A program made the translations under genes and the position numbers. Under the pieces are notes generated by a model that worked only from the letters and a program-made list of their open reading frames with translations, had not been told where the DNA came from and did not search any database. A DNA stretch of 64,000 nucleotides from Methanobrevibacter sp. TLL-48-HuF1 (GTDB lineage: Archaea; Methanobacteriota; Methanobacteria; Methanobacteriales; Methanobacteriaceae): NCBI RefSeq assembly GCF_023617305.1, contig NZ_CP081485.1, forward strand, positions 1,788,501 to 1,852,500, in the 5' to 3' direction. Of this stretch, positions 44,963 through 54,629 are shown in pieces (within the stretch, counting starts at the first letter, position 1; each line of letters opens with the position of its first letter).

Positions 44963-45673
44963 ATGGTAGTTTATTTAGTGGGTGCAGGTCCGGGAGATGC
45001 TGATTTAATAACTCTTAAAGCTATAAAAGCTCTAAATAAAGCAGATGTTGTTTTATATGATTATTTGGCTAATGATGAAATTTTAGAGCATGCTCCGGAG
45101 GATGCCGAAAAAATATATGTTGGTAAAAAAGCTGGGGAACATTATAAAACACAAGATCAGATTAATGAATTGATTGTCAAACAGGCTAAAGAAAATGACA
45201 ATGTGGTTCGTCTTAAAGGTGGCGATCCTTTTGTTTTTGGTCGTGGAGGAGAAGAAATATTAGCTTTAATGGAAAATGATATCAAATTTGAAGTAATCCC
45301 TGGTGTAACATCAGCTATTGGAGCACCAACATCACTTGGGCTGCCTGTAACTCATAGAGCTATAGCTACCTCTGTAACATTAGTAACTGGTCATGAAGAC
45401 CCTACTAAAAAAGAAAGTCAGGTTAAGTGGGATTATACTGCTGATACATTAGTTATATTAATGGGTATAGGTAATATTAAAGAGAACACAACTGAAATCA
45501 TGAAATACCGTTCTGGAGATACACCAGTCTGTGTTATAGAAAGCGGTACTCTTCCAGATGAAAATGTGATTTTTGGAACTCTTGAAAATATAGCTGATAA
45601 AAAAATTAACACTCCAGCTATTTTGATTATTGGAGATGTAGTAAGTCTTTATAAAGACATTTATAATTATTGA
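44963..45673 (+). CDS. cobA: Uroporphyrinogen-III C-methyltransferase
   Basis: This SUMT-type enzyme methylates uroporphyrinogen III at C2 and C7 with SAM to make precorrin-2, the branch point to cobalamin, factor F430 and sirohaem. The 236-residue protein shows [18 protein letters not shown] at the N-terminus, DYLANDEIL near residue 32, and the central [16 protein letters not shown] loop. [22 protein letters not shown] follows. The length fits a stand-alone enzyme without a HemD or siroheme domain. It sits between purQ and glmS with 9-nt spacers, an association more of position than of pathway. Confidence 0.94.
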   Translation: MVVYLVGAGPGDADLITLKAIKALNKADVVLYDYLANDEILEHAPEDAEKIYVGKKAGEHYKTQDQINELIVKQAKENDNVVRLKGGDPFVFGRGGEEILALMENDIKFEVIPGVTSAIGAPTSLGLPVTHRAIATSVTLVTGHEDPTKKESQVKWDYTADTLVILMGIGNIKENTTEIMKYRSGDTPVCVIESGTLPDENVIFGTLENIADKKINTPAILIIGDVVSLYKDIYNY

Positions 45674-45682
45674 GGTGTAACA

Positions 45683-47464
45683 ATGTGTGGAATTGTAGGT
45701 TGCATATTAAAAAACAATAAAAATGCAGCTCCTGTTCTTTTAGATTGCATATCTAAATTAGAATATAGAGGTTATGATTCAATAGGTATCGCTACAGTTA
45801 GTGATGGTATTAACATTAAAAAAGATAAAGGAAAAATTAAAGAGGTTGATTCTAAATTAGATTTAGCTGACATGCCTGGTCATTATGGTATTGCACATGT
45901 TCGTTGGGCTACTCATGGTGATCCGAATAAAATTAATGCACATCCGCATACTGATGAAACTGAGTCAGTGGCTGTAGTTCACAATGGTATTATTGAAAAT
46001 TATTTGGATATTAAATCTCAACTTGAAGAAGAAGGTCATGTATTTAAATCTGATACCGATACGGAAGTTATTCCTCATTTAATACAAAAATACATGGATA
46101 AGGGATTTGATTTGGAAGATGCCTTACGTGAAACAATTGGAATAATTCATGGGGCTTATGCAATAGCAGCTATCAGTAAAAATGAACCGGGTAAGATAAT
46201 AGCTACCCGTAAAGACAGTCCTTTAATTGTTGGTATTGGTAAAGACGGATATTATCTGGCTTCTGATTCTCCAGCTATCTTGGAATATGCAAGGGATATA
46301 ATTTATCCTGAAAAAGGTGAACTGGTTATTATTGATGAAAATGAAGTAATAGTTAAGGATGAATTTGACAATGTTGTAGAAAAAGAAATTGAAACTATTG
46401 ACTGGACTCCAGAAATGGCTGAAAAGGAAGGTTATGACTATTTCATGATTAAAGAAATCAATGAACAGGCTACAGCAGTTAGAAACACTTTAACTGAAAA
46501 AAGTACTATTCAGGAAATTATTGATGATTTAGGGGATATTTCAAGAATCTGTTTTGTAGCATGCGGTACTTCTTTTCATGCTTCAATAACTGGTAAATAT
46601 CTTTTAGAATCTATAGCTGGCATTCCAACAGATGTTATTTTAGCTTCTGAATTTAAATATTCTGCAAATACATTAAATGAAGATACTTTAGTTATTTTCA
46701 TATCTCAATCTGGTGAAACAGCAGACAGTCTTAAAGCACTGGATTTGGCTAACAAAACATCTAAAACTTTAGGTATAGTTAATGTAGCAGGTTCAGCTAT
46801 TACAAGACGTGCCGATTATGTGATACAAACTCAGGCAGGTCCTGAAATTGGAGTGGCTGCAACCAAGACTTATGTAAGTCAGTTAACTGCCATTTATTTA
46901 TTTGCAGCATTGATAGCTGATGATGAAAAATTACTTGAAGATGTTTATAAAGTTCCTGATTTCATTGAAGAGTTATTAAAAGAAGTAGATTCAATTAAAG
47001 CAATGTCTAAAAAATATAAGTTTGCCCGTGACTTTTTCTTTATTGGAAGAGGTTATTCTTATCCGATAGCTTTGGAAGGAGCCCTAAAACTTAAGGAAAT
47101 TACTTATATTCATGGTGAAGGTTATGCAGCTGGTGAACTTAAACACGGACCGCTTGCACTTATTGATGAAGGAATTCCAGTTGTTGTAATATTGCCTCCT
47201 GGAGAAAACCATAGAAAAACAATGAGTAATTTAGAAGAGGTTAAAGCCCGTGGTGCAGATATTTTAGCTATCGGTTCTAAAGATGATGAAAGATTAAAAT
47301 TAAAATCTGATGATTTATTTGCTATAAATGATGATGTTAATGAAATTATCGCTCCTTTAGTGTATATTGTACCGTTGCAGTTACTTGCGTATTATGTGGC
47401 TGTTGAAAAAGGTTTGGATCCGGATAAACCTAAAAACTTAGCTAAATGTGTAACTGTGGAGTAA
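45683..47464 (+). CDS. glmS: Glutamine--fructose-6-phosphate aminotransferase (isomerizing)
   Basis: GlmS makes glucosamine-6-phosphate from fructose-6-phosphate and glutamine, the entry to UDP-GlcNAc and hence to the pse pathway and cell-wall amino sugars. The 593-residue enzyme begins MCGIVGCI with the glutaminase Cys (residue 2 before Met removal), followed by [19 protein letters not shown] and [10 protein letters not shown]. Two SIS domains follow ([11 protein letters not shown], then SQSGETADS; later [19 protein letters not shown]), and it ends with NLAKCVTVE, the conserved tail. A GAGGTG site precedes the ATG. It is the last long gene of the purine-cobA run; the following short gene starts 5 nt after its stop. 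Confidence 0.96.
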   Translation: MCGIVGCILKNNKNAAPVLLDCISKLEYRGYDSIGIATVSDGINIKKDKGKIKEVDSKLDLADMPGHYGIAHVRWATHGDPNKINAHPHTDETESVAVVHNGIIENYLDIKSQLEEEGHVFKSDTDTEVIPHLIQKYMDKGFDLEDALRETIGIIHGAYAIAAISKNEPGKIIATRKDSPLIVGIGKDGYYLASDSPAILEYARDIIYPEKGELVIIDENEVIVKDEFDNVVEKEIETIDWTPEMAEKEGYDYFMIKEINEQATAVRNTLTEKSTIQEIIDDLGDISRICFVACGTSFHASITGKYLLESIAGIPTDVILASEFKYSANTLNEDTLVIFISQSGETADSLKALDLANKTSKTLGIVNVAGSAITRRADYVIQTQAGPEIGVAATKTYVSQLTAIYLFAALIADDEKLLEDVYKVPDFIEELLKEVDSIKAMSKKYKFARDFFFIGRGYSYPIALEGALKLKEITYIHGEGYAAGELKHGPLALIDEGIPVVVILPPGENHRKTMSNLEEVKARGADILAIGSKDDERLKLKSDDLFAINDDVNEIIAPLVYIVPLQLLAYYVAVEKGLDPDKPKNLAKCVTVE

Positions 47465-47469
47465 AATTC

Positions 47470-47778
47470 ATGATTTCAATTTTTAAACTTGATGGGGAAG
47501 AATCCAAAGCCATTTTCGCTTTGGAATTTAATAAAAACCCATATTTATTTTTATATTTTAATCAGGAGTGGGTTAATGAAACAGACCCTGAAGTTAAAGC
47601 TTTAAAAGAAGAATATTCCGAATTAATGGATTTAAATAATTTAAAAGAGTTGGAATTAGGGGAAAGTATTGATTTTAACGATGGTGCAATAGTCTGCTTA
47701 TCTAAATTTGAAAATCCAAAATCCGGAATTAAAGATATTTTATATTCTTATTCAGAACTTATGCTTGTAGATGATTAA
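47470..47778 (+). CDS. Unrecognised small acidic protein (102 residues) downstream of glmS
   Basis: I do not recognise this protein. It starts MISIFKLDGEESKAIFALEF, then NPYLFLYFNQEWVNETDPEV, and continues with an acidic helix and GESIDFNDGAIVCLSKF. The ATG at 47470, 5 nt after the glmS stop, is preferred; a longer in-frame ATG at 47446 lies inside glmS. It is soluble and acidic with mixed alpha/beta character. Position alone suggests co-transcription with glmS, and nothing shows a functional link. Confidence 0.65.
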   Translation: MISIFKLDGEESKAIFALEFNKNPYLFLYFNQEWVNETDPEVKALKEEYSELMDLNNLKELELGESIDFNDGAIVCLSKFENPKSGIKDILYSYSELMLVDD

Positions 47779-48453
47779 AAAATATATTTTTGAAGTAGCT
47801 ATTGATTATATTAATTAAATAGCTATTATTTTGCTATTTATTGTATTATACTATTATTTTAATTGACTTTCTTTTGGATTATTTTGATAGTTAATTGAAA
47901 AGCAATTTTTTCCACAATTATTTTCAAAACTTAGTTTAACTTTTCTGTTTAGCTTAATTAGTTTAAATATTTGATATAATCTAATTTTACATTTTATTTG
48001 TCTGTTTTTTATAAATTGCTTTGCAGCAGTATTAAGTCTAATTTAACCATGATGATTTATAGTTTTTTAGCTGATTTTAAATTTAATTTTTACTATATTT
48101 TAATTTAGCTAGTTAATTAAGTGTTGATTATTAAAATAGGTGACTAGCTATTGTTGATTATTAAAATAGGTTTTTAAATTAATTTAAATTTATGATTATT
48201 TATTTATTTGATTTTCATAGCTTTATTTGACTAAATACCTTGGGAAAACTCTTCAGGGATTTTTAATTATTACTTATTAACAATTTTTAAATACTCACAA
48301 TTATTCGTATTTTTTTTAAGCTTTAAATTACTTATTTTAGCTATTTTAACTCTATTTATGCTTATTTTGAAATTCAAAAGCTTTTTATAAGAAAAACTAG
48401 AAAGTGTATCTACACAAGAAAAAAATATTTCTTGATTCATAAGAGGTTAACTT
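47779..48453. other. Intergenic region with a 30-nt-period repeat and adhesin promoter
   Basis: This 675-nt region carries no gene. It contains a duplicated 20-mer (48122-48171) and a TATA-like TTTTTATAAG (about 48382-48391). The latter lies 62 nt before the ATG of the secreted protein gene, which has an AGAGGTTAA ribosome binding site. Confidence 0.5.
48122..48171 (+). repeat. Two copies of a 20-mer spaced at 30 nt, framed by an inverted repeat
   Basis: TGTTGATTATTAAAATAGGT occurs at 48122-48141 and 48152-48171, with the 10-nt spacer GACTAGCTAT between. An 8-bp inverted repeat TAGCTAGT/ACTAGCTA (48106-48113 and 48143-48150) spans the first copy. With two units and a short spacer it is not a CRISPR; a protein-binding site is possible. 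Confidence 0.7.
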
Positions 48454-50085
48454 ATGTTTGGTAATAAAATGAAAATATTTTTAATAACGCTTTGTTTCAT
48501 GTTGTCTGTATCTGCAGTTAATGCAGCTTCAGATGCTGAAAATATAACAGCAGTTGATGATACTGAAACAGGTGATGTGGATATTGATCCTCCATCGGGG
48601 ATTAATAATACGAATATTGTAACTTATTCCAAATCTTCAGATACTCAAGAACCGATTATTTCCAGCAAAGATTTATCAATGTATTATGGAAATGGAAGCA
48701 GGTATGAAGTATCTGTATATAATAATGATGGAATTATAAAATATCAGGACAATGCTAAATCTTTAGTAATTTTTAATATTAATGGTATGAATTACACAAA
48801 AGAATTAGTAAACGGTAAAGCTTCTATTGGAATTAATTTAAATCCTGGAAATTACACAATAACTACATTTTATCCTTATGCAGATAAAATAACTACTAAA
48901 ATTAATAATATTGAAGTATTATCAACTATTCAAGCTAATGATGTTGTTAAATTCTTCAGAAATGGTACTCAGTATTATGCTAAGTTTTTAGATGGTTCAG
49001 GTAATCCTTTAGTTAATGGTAATGTTACTTTTAATATTAATGGTGTTTTCTATAAAAAACAAACTAATGCAAGCGGTATAGCTAAATTAAACATTGCATT
49101 ACTTCCAAATGAATATATATTAACTGCAATTCATCCAAGTGGTTTGATGTATGGAAGCAATATCACTGTATTGTCTACTGTTTTTGGTGAAGATATTGTT
49201 AAATTCTTCAGGAATGGTACTCAGTATTATGCTAAGTTTTTAGATGATTTTGGCAATCCTTTAGTTAATGGTAATGTTACTTTTAATATTAATGGAGTGC
49301 TTTATGAAAAACAAACAGATTCTGAAGGTATAGCTAAATTAAATATTAATTTGCTTCCGGGAGAGTATATTTTAACTGCTATGCATTTAAATAGTGAAGC
49401 AAAATCAAATATTATTAAAGTATTAACTACTATTTCAGCTGAGGATATTTCATTAATTGAAAATAAAACTGGAACATTAGTAATTAAAACTTATGATGGT
49501 GCAGCTAATGTATCAGTAATAATTGATGGTGTTAAATATATTGTTAAAACCAATAAAGAAGGTATTGCTACTTTAAATCTTTCTTTATCAAAAGGAGATC
49601 ATGCTGTATTTTCTAAAAACTTAAATTCAGGAGAAGAAGCATTTAATACAATTCATGTAGAAGAAGACCCTGCTTTAATTAAATACTACAGCAATTATGG
49701 TATCTCTCCTGATGGGAAATATGTCATGTCTATTGGAAGGCCTTCAGCTGCTGGAGAATTAAGTAAATATGGTTATAAATTCTATAAATCAGTATTTGAA
49801 AGGATATGTCCATGTTGTGGAAGTGACAAACTTTACTGGGGAATATTCTGGGCAGGCAGTGAAACAGCAAATTGGGGAATTTTCCCAGTTACCGGTTTAA
49901 AAGAATCCGGAAGTGCAGAAGGCCATATATTCTGTGCTAAATGTGATGCCGATTTCTCAGCTATTGATGGTAAAAATCATGGCGGAGGTTCTAAAAATCT
50001 GAAAAAAGTTACTTCAACTATTAGTTCATCTAAAGCTGAAGCATATGTATTAAAAAATGGACAGATGCTTTATTTGGCATTATAA
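48454..50085 (+). CDS. Secreted Ig-like repeat protein with C-terminal zinc-ribbon-like region
   Basis: This 543-residue exported protein has a signal peptide (MFGNKMKIFLITLCFMLSVS, cut after AVNA near residue 24). Four Ig-like beta-sandwich repeats of about 84 residues follow (roughly 70-400), the middle two marked by VKFFRNGTQYYAKFLD and GNVTFNINGV. These two are duplicated in DNA with a 252-bp period (48946 and 49198). The C-terminal 140 residues differ: YYSNYGISPDGKYVMSIGRP, then CPCCGSDKLYWGIFWAG and FCAKCDADFSAIDGK, two C-x-x-C pairs that would bind one zinc. There is no C-terminal membrane anchor, so it is either released or held by the Ig-like part. It is related to adhesin-like proteins of the genus; the tail's function is unknown. 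The 3' end overlaps the opposite-strand gene by 16 nt. Confidence 0.72.
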   Translation: MFGNKMKIFLITLCFMLSVSAVNAASDAENITAVDDTETGDVDIDPPSGINNTNIVTYSKSSDTQEPIISSKDLSMYYGNGSRYEVSVYNNDGIIKYQDNAKSLVIFNINGMNYTKELVNGKASIGINLNPGNYTITTFYPYADKITTKINNIEVLSTIQANDVVKFFRNGTQYYAKFLDGSGNPLVNGNVTFNINGVFYKKQTNASGIAKLNIALLPNEYILTAIHPSGLMYGSNITVLSTVFGEDIVKFFRNGTQYYAKFLDDFGNPLVNGNVTFNINGVLYEKQTDSEGIAKLNINLLPGEYILTAMHLNSEAKSNIIKVLTTISAEDISLIENKTGTLVIKTYDGAANVSVIIDGVKYIVKTNKEGIATLNLSLSKGDHAVFSKNLNSGEEAFNTIHVEEDPALIKYYSNYGISPDGKYVMSIGRPSAAGELSKYGYKFYKSVFERICPCCGSDKLYWGIFWAGSETANWGIFPVTGLKESGSAEGHIFCAKCDADFSAIDGKNHGGGSKNLKKVTSTISSSKAEAYVLKNGQMLYLAL

Positions 50086-51293
50086 TCTCCATTTTTTACT
50101 TTTTCTAATTTTTTAATCATATCAAGTATTCTGTTTCTTGAATTGTTTTTTAAATCCTGTTTTTCTTTATAATTTTCTTCACATTCCAAAATATAGAAAG
50201 CTTCTTTGGATGTAGTTGATGGAATGTTCATTTTAGCTAAGTTACGTTCAACACGTCTTTTTAATTTTTCATCATCCATTTTTTTAGTTAAAAAGATTGG
50301 TGTTTTAACAGCAGAAGATATTTTAGTGTTATGTCGTGCATTATGTCTGACTTCACTTCGTTTATCTAAAATAAAATCACTATTATTGTTTAGATTAGGA
50401 TCTCTAAATGGGATGCCTACATCTGATAAAGCTATTCTAATTTCATCGTTTTTTGGAAGGGATTTATCTAGAACTTCCGGATTTGGACTGGCTAAGGTTC
50501 CACCTTGTTTTCTTCCAAAAATAGGACCTTGTCCAACATGAAATCCTGATTCTATAAAACCTGCTCTAACTGGTGCAGAAGAAGTGTAAGTAGCTATTAT
50601 GCCGTTGTCTTTAATTACACGTCTGAACTGTCTGAAAAAATCTAGAGAAAACAATTCTGGAGCCATATTTTGACTAAATGGATCTAAAAATATTGCATCG
50701 TAATAGTTATCTTCTAAATTTTGAATAGTTTGTCTTGCATCTTCAATATAAACATTAATATCAATATTTTCAGGAATTTCGCATTTTTCATAGCTGATGC
50801 TGGCATAATCCTTTTTTATTAATTCATTTTCAATAGCCTTTTTTGTAATGTCATGTTCTGGAATGGGTGAGGGAACTAAAAGACCACATGCAAGAGTAGC
50901 TTTTGAAATTTCAACCATATCTATTTGTAAATTAGAATCAGAGCTGTTTTTAATAAAATCAGCTATTGCTGCAGATGAATTATATCCAAGTCCTGCACAA
51001 ATATCTAAAATAGCTATGTCTTCATTATAATTAAATTTCATAGGTTTAATAAATTTTTCAAATGATTCACTTATTGCACCAGTAGATGTATGTAGGGTTT
51101 CAACTTTGTGATTTATCTCTTTTGATTTAATAGAATATGATCCATCATCAGTTAAAACAAAATAATCCTTGTATTCATCAAAAAAATTACATCTTGAATT
51201 AATATTTCTGCTATTTCTTTCTTTTTCAAAACAGCTGTTGATTAAATCAAAAATATCATCGTTAATTACTCTAGCATTTTTTTCATAACTCAT
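50070..51293 (-). CDS. MnmC-like (Methyltransf_30/DUF752) SAM-dependent methyltransferase
   Basis: This 407-residue protein has the fold and motifs of the methyltransferase domain of MnmC, which completes 5-methylaminomethyl-2-thiouridine at tRNA position 34 in bacteria. HTSTGAISESFEKFIKP is followed by AILDICAGLGYNSSA (motif I), MVEISKATLACGLL, YDAIFLDPFSQNMAPELFS and GIIATYTSSAPVRAGFIESGF, all typical, then GPIFGRKQGGTLAS. The oxidoreductase domain of bacterial MnmC is absent. The C-terminal 130 residues contain basic helices (RRVERNLAKMN) of unknown role. Homologues are common in methanogens, where a tRNA target is assumed rather than shown. The gene converges on the Ig-like protein gene with a 16-nt overlap. 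Confidence 0.78.
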   Translation of the reverse strand: MSYEKNARVINDDIFDLINSCFEKERNSRNINSRCNFFDEYKDYFVLTDDGSYSIKSKEINHKVETLHTSTGAISESFEKFIKPMKFNYNEDIAILDICAGLGYNSSAAIADFIKNSSDSNLQIDMVEISKATLACGLLVPSPIPEHDITKKAIENELIKKDYASISYEKCEIPENIDINVYIEDARQTIQNLEDNYYDAIFLDPFSQNMAPELFSLDFFRQFRRVIKDNGIIATYTSSAPVRAGFIESGFHVGQGPIFGRKQGGTLASPNPEVLDKSLPKNDEIRIALSDVGIPFRDPNLNNNSDFILDKRSEVRHNARHNTKISSAVKTPIFLTKKMDDEKLKRRVERNLAKMNIPSTTSKEAFYILECEENYKEKQDLKNNSRNRILDMIKKLEKVKNGDYNAK

Positions 51294-51482
51294 TTTAATC
51301 TATTTAAATAATTAATTTTTGATTAATATAAATCTATTATAAAATATAGGTATTTTATTTAAAAATCATGATTTTTGCCGAATTTCTTTTTATGATAATT
51401 TACTTAATTTGATATAATTTAAATTTAAATTACTATAATTTTAAATACTGTTATAATACAATTTATTATATGGTGACTTCTT

Positions 51483-52541
51483 TTGGAATTTTTTAATTTT
51501 AATGTTAGTAAAAATCGCATATATTGGGTTGATTGGTTGAAAACTATTGCAATACTTGCTGTATTGTTATTGCACTGTTCTTCAAAATATTTACTTCCGG
51601 AATGTGTGTTTCAGCCAAATTGGTATTGGGGAGTATTTTTTGAATCAATTTCCAGATTTGGTGTTCCTTTATTTATCATGGTTTCAGGATTTCTTATTTT
51701 AAGAAAAGACCAACCAATTTCATCTGTTCCTCGAAGAATTAAACGGATTTTAATTCCTTTTATTTTTTGGCTGGTAATTTATGTAATAGCTAAATTTGTA
51801 ATGATTAACCATTCATTTGATTTATTTCAATTTGGATACTTTTTAATTCAAGCATTTTTAGACCCTACTATTGCTTCAATTGAATTCTGGTTTGTTTACA
51901 TGATTTTAGGACTCTATGTATTTTCACCAATTATTACTACATGGCTGCATAATGCTGAAATTTATGAAATTGAATATTTTTTAATTGTATGGGCTTTATT
52001 TTCCTTTGTAGGATTTTCAAATGTGGATTTTTTATTGTATGATTATTTAAAATATTTCACAGGAAGTATTGGTTATTTTATATTGGGATATTATTTGTAT
52101 ATTAAACAGAAATCTATTTTAAAAAATAGAAATTTCGGACTATTGCTGTTTGTAGCTGGAACTTTAGTGTCATTTTTAGGAACAATATTGTCTTCTATGG
52201 CTATTGGGGGACAATCTTTATTATTCTTTAATTTAGGTGATGTAACTCCAAATGCCTGTCTTCAGGCTATTGGTATATTTATAATGGTATCAAACACAGA
52301 TTGGGAAAAATATTCCAAATCAATTAATAATGCCGCTGTTTGTTTTGGTATTGGAAGTTATGGAGTTTATTTAGCTAATGTTTTATTTATCAATATTTTA
52401 GATAAAATTATTTCATTTGATATTATGAGAAATGCTGCATTAACTATAATTTTAGAATGGATTATCGTATTTATAGTATGTAATATTTTCATCAGACTGA
52501 TGAGTAAAATTCCGGTTTTAGACAAATTTTCCGGAATTTAA
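51483..52541 (+). CDS. Membrane acyltransferase (acyltransferase 3 family)
   Basis: This 352-residue polytopic protein belongs to the acyltransferase 3 group, which acetylates or otherwise acylates surface polysaccharides. The N-terminus reads KNRIYWVDWLKTIAILAVLLLHCSS; the W-x-D-W-L-K...H arrangement places the conserved histidine in the first membrane helix (R-x-x-x-D...H pattern of the family). It continues with FFESISRFGVPLFIMVSGFLIL and RRIKRILIPFIFW, and about ten hydrophobic segments in all. Translation starts at TTG (51483), set by a GGTGAC site 5 nt upstream; the ATG at 51472 in another frame stops at once. The protein is expected to act in surface glycan modification, in line with the flippases and glycosyltransferase nearby. 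Confidence 0.85.
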   Translation: MEFFNFNVSKNRIYWVDWLKTIAILAVLLLHCSSKYLLPECVFQPNWYWGVFFESISRFGVPLFIMVSGFLILRKDQPISSVPRRIKRILIPFIFWLVIYVIAKFVMINHSFDLFQFGYFLIQAFLDPTIASIEFWFVYMILGLYVFSPIITTWLHNAEIYEIEYFLIVWALFSFVGFSNVDFLLYDYLKYFTGSIGYFILGYYLYIKQKSILKNRNFGLLLFVAGTLVSFLGTILSSMAIGGQSLLFFNLGDVTPNACLQAIGIFIMVSNTDWEKYSKSINNAAVCFGIGSYGVYLANVLFINILDKIISFDIMRNAALTIILEWIIVFIVCNIFIRLMSKIPVLDKFSGI

Positions 52542-52634
52542 TATTTTCAATTCAATTTTTATTTTAAAAATGAGGAAAATTTATATAATTTCTAATTTAA
52601 ATTTTATTTTAACTAATAAAATAAGGTTAATTAA

Positions 52635-54614
52635 ATGTTTGAGATTAAAGCTAAAGATAATAGAGGCAGAGTTGGTGTTTTGAAAACTAACTCTGGTGAT
52701 GTAAAAACCCCTAATTTAATGCCAGTTATCCATCCTCGTAAACAAACTATTGATGTTAAAAAATATGGGGCAGATATAGTTATTACCAATGCTTATTTAA
52801 TTTACAAAGATGAGGATTTAAAAAAGAAAGCTGCAGAAATAGGGCTTCATAAGTTAATTAATTTTGACGGTCCGATTATGACGGATTCAGGTTCGTTCCA
52901 ACTGTCTGTTTACGGGGATGTTGATATTACAAATAAAGAGGTTATTGAGTTTCAGGAATTGATTAAAACAGACATTGGAACTAGTTTGGATATTCCAACA
53001 GCACCTTTTGTAACTCGTGAAAAGGCTGAAGCAGATTTGGAAGTTACTTTGGAAAGGGCTAAGGAAGCTGTTGATTACAGAAATTCCCAAAATATGGAAA
53101 TGAAATTGAATTCTGTAGTTCAGGGTTCAACTTTCCCTGATTTGAGAAGAAAATGTGCAGATGAACTGACTAAATTAGATGCGGATTTGTATCCTATAGG
53201 TGCAGTAGTTCCGTTAATGGAATCATATCATTATAAGGAGCTTGTTGATGTTGTAATGAACAGTGTAGCACATCTTCCGGACAGTAAGCCCCGTCACTTG
53301 ATGGGTGCAGGCCATCCGATGATTTTTGCCTTGGCTGTAGCTATGGGCTGTGATTTATTTGATTCAGCAGCTTATATTTTATATGCTGAAGATGACCGTT
53401 TATTATCTGTAAGAGGAACTTACAAACTTGAAAACCTACAGGAAATGCCATGTTCCTGTGAAGTTTGCTGTAACTACACTCCAGATGACTTAAGAGCTAT
53501 GCCTAAAGAAAAAAGAAGGGATTTAATAGCTCAACATAATTTAAATGTTTCATTTGCCGAGTTAAGATTAATTAGACAGGCAATTTATGAAGGTTCATTA
53601 ATGGAACTTGTTGAAGAACGCTGCAGAGCACATCCTAATCTGCTGGAAGCTCTTCGCCAGTTAGGTAATTATAGTGATGATTTGGAAAAATATGATCCGA
53701 GAAGTAAAAAATCAGCATTTTTCTATACAGGTTCAGAATCATTATACAGAAGTGAAGTTTTAAGACATATTCAAAAGCTAAGGGCGATGCCCAGAAAACG
53801 TGATTTGGTAATATTGCCTCCTTCACGTAAACCTTACAGCAAATATGTTTCCGGTAAACTTGGAAAATTCTATATTTATGGAAGTGAACAGGAATTGGAT
53901 TTGGATAATACTGATTTTATGGTATTGGATATTCCCTTTGGCCTTATTCCGCTTGAAATTGATGAAATATATCCCTTAAGTCAAAATGAATCTCCAAGAA
54001 CCTGGGATGTAAGCAGCCTGGAATTTATTGAAGATTTCATTTCAGAATTTGTAGAATACTATGATCAGGTATTGATTCATTCTAATGTTATTAAAAAATT
54101 AGATATTGGACTATATAATGTTCATTCACAGTCTGATGAAATCAGATATAAAAAAGATGACCTTAAAAAGGTTAAGGCAATAGCTGACTATCAGTTTGGT
54201 GTTGGAGCAGGGGATGCTTTATTTAGGGGAAATATAAACATTGAAAAAAGTAAAAAAACAGGTAAGATAAGACATATTTATGATGGAAAAACATTAATTG
54301 TAAATATGAGAGCTTCTGACAGCTTTTTAATCCTTTCAAAAGAAGGGGCAAAAAGACTCCATGCAGCTACAAAATATCCTAAAAACAGAGTTGTAGTTAA
54401 TAAGGACTCAGAACCATTTTCACTTGAAGGAAAAAGTGTCTTTGCCAAATTTGTTATTGAGTGTGATGATGATATAAGAGCTAAAGATGAAGTTCTAATT
54501 GTAAATGAAGAGGATAAATTACTTGCTTATGGTAAAGCATTACTTGGAGCCTGTGAAATTATGGATTTCCAAACAGGACAAGCTATTAAAACACGTAAAG
54601 GAATGAAAAAATAA
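52635..54614 (+). CDS. tgtA: Archaeal tRNA-guanine(15) transglycosylase (archaeosine synthesis)
   Basis: TgtA exchanges guanine at tRNA position 15 for preQ0, the first committed step to archaeosine. The 659-residue protein has an N-terminal TIM-barrel with MTDSGSFQ (Asp84) and the nucleophile region GCDLFDSAAY (Asp243, by family alignment). A zinc cluster follows in PCSCEVCCNY, and the arm domains run to a C-terminal PUA domain near residues 585-655 (SLEGKSVFAKFVIECDDDI to TRKGMKK). Length and order match archaeal TgtA rather than bacterial Tgt. A TATA box at about 52578-52589 lies 50 nt upstream. The methyltransferase gene follows after 15 nt. The identification is firm. Confidence 0.94.
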   Translation: MFEIKAKDNRGRVGVLKTNSGDVKTPNLMPVIHPRKQTIDVKKYGADIVITNAYLIYKDEDLKKKAAEIGLHKLINFDGPIMTDSGSFQLSVYGDVDITNKEVIEFQELIKTDIGTSLDIPTAPFVTREKAEADLEVTLERAKEAVDYRNSQNMEMKLNSVVQGSTFPDLRRKCADELTKLDADLYPIGAVVPLMESYHYKELVDVVMNSVAHLPDSKPRHLMGAGHPMIFALAVAMGCDLFDSAAYILYAEDDRLLSVRGTYKLENLQEMPCSCEVCCNYTPDDLRAMPKEKRRDLIAQHNLNVSFAELRLIRQAIYEGSLMELVEERCRAHPNLLEALRQLGNYSDDLEKYDPRSKKSAFFYTGSESLYRSEVLRHIQKLRAMPRKRDLVILPPSRKPYSKYVSGKLGKFYIYGSEQELDLDNTDFMVLDIPFGLIPLEIDEIYPLSQNESPRTWDVSSLEFIEDFISEFVEYYDQVLIHSNVIKKLDIGLYNVHSQSDEIRYKKDDLKKVKAIADYQFGVGAGDALFRGNINIEKSKKTGKIRHIYDGKTLIVNMRASDSFLILSKEGAKRLHAATKYPKNRVVVNKDSEPFSLEGKSVFAKFVIECDDDIRAKDEVLIVNEEDKLLAYGKALLGACEIMDFQTGQAIKTRKGMKK

Positions 54615-54629
54615 GGAGGAATATAAAAC

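Noticed and set aside
48122-48171. Possible CRISPR array
   Set aside because: Only two 20-mers with a 10-nt spacer; CRISPR repeats and spacers are longer and no cas gene is present.
48410-48417. CTACACAA shared with the loops of the 2640-2730 hairpins
   Set aside because: An 8-mer match without a surrounding stem; likely chance.
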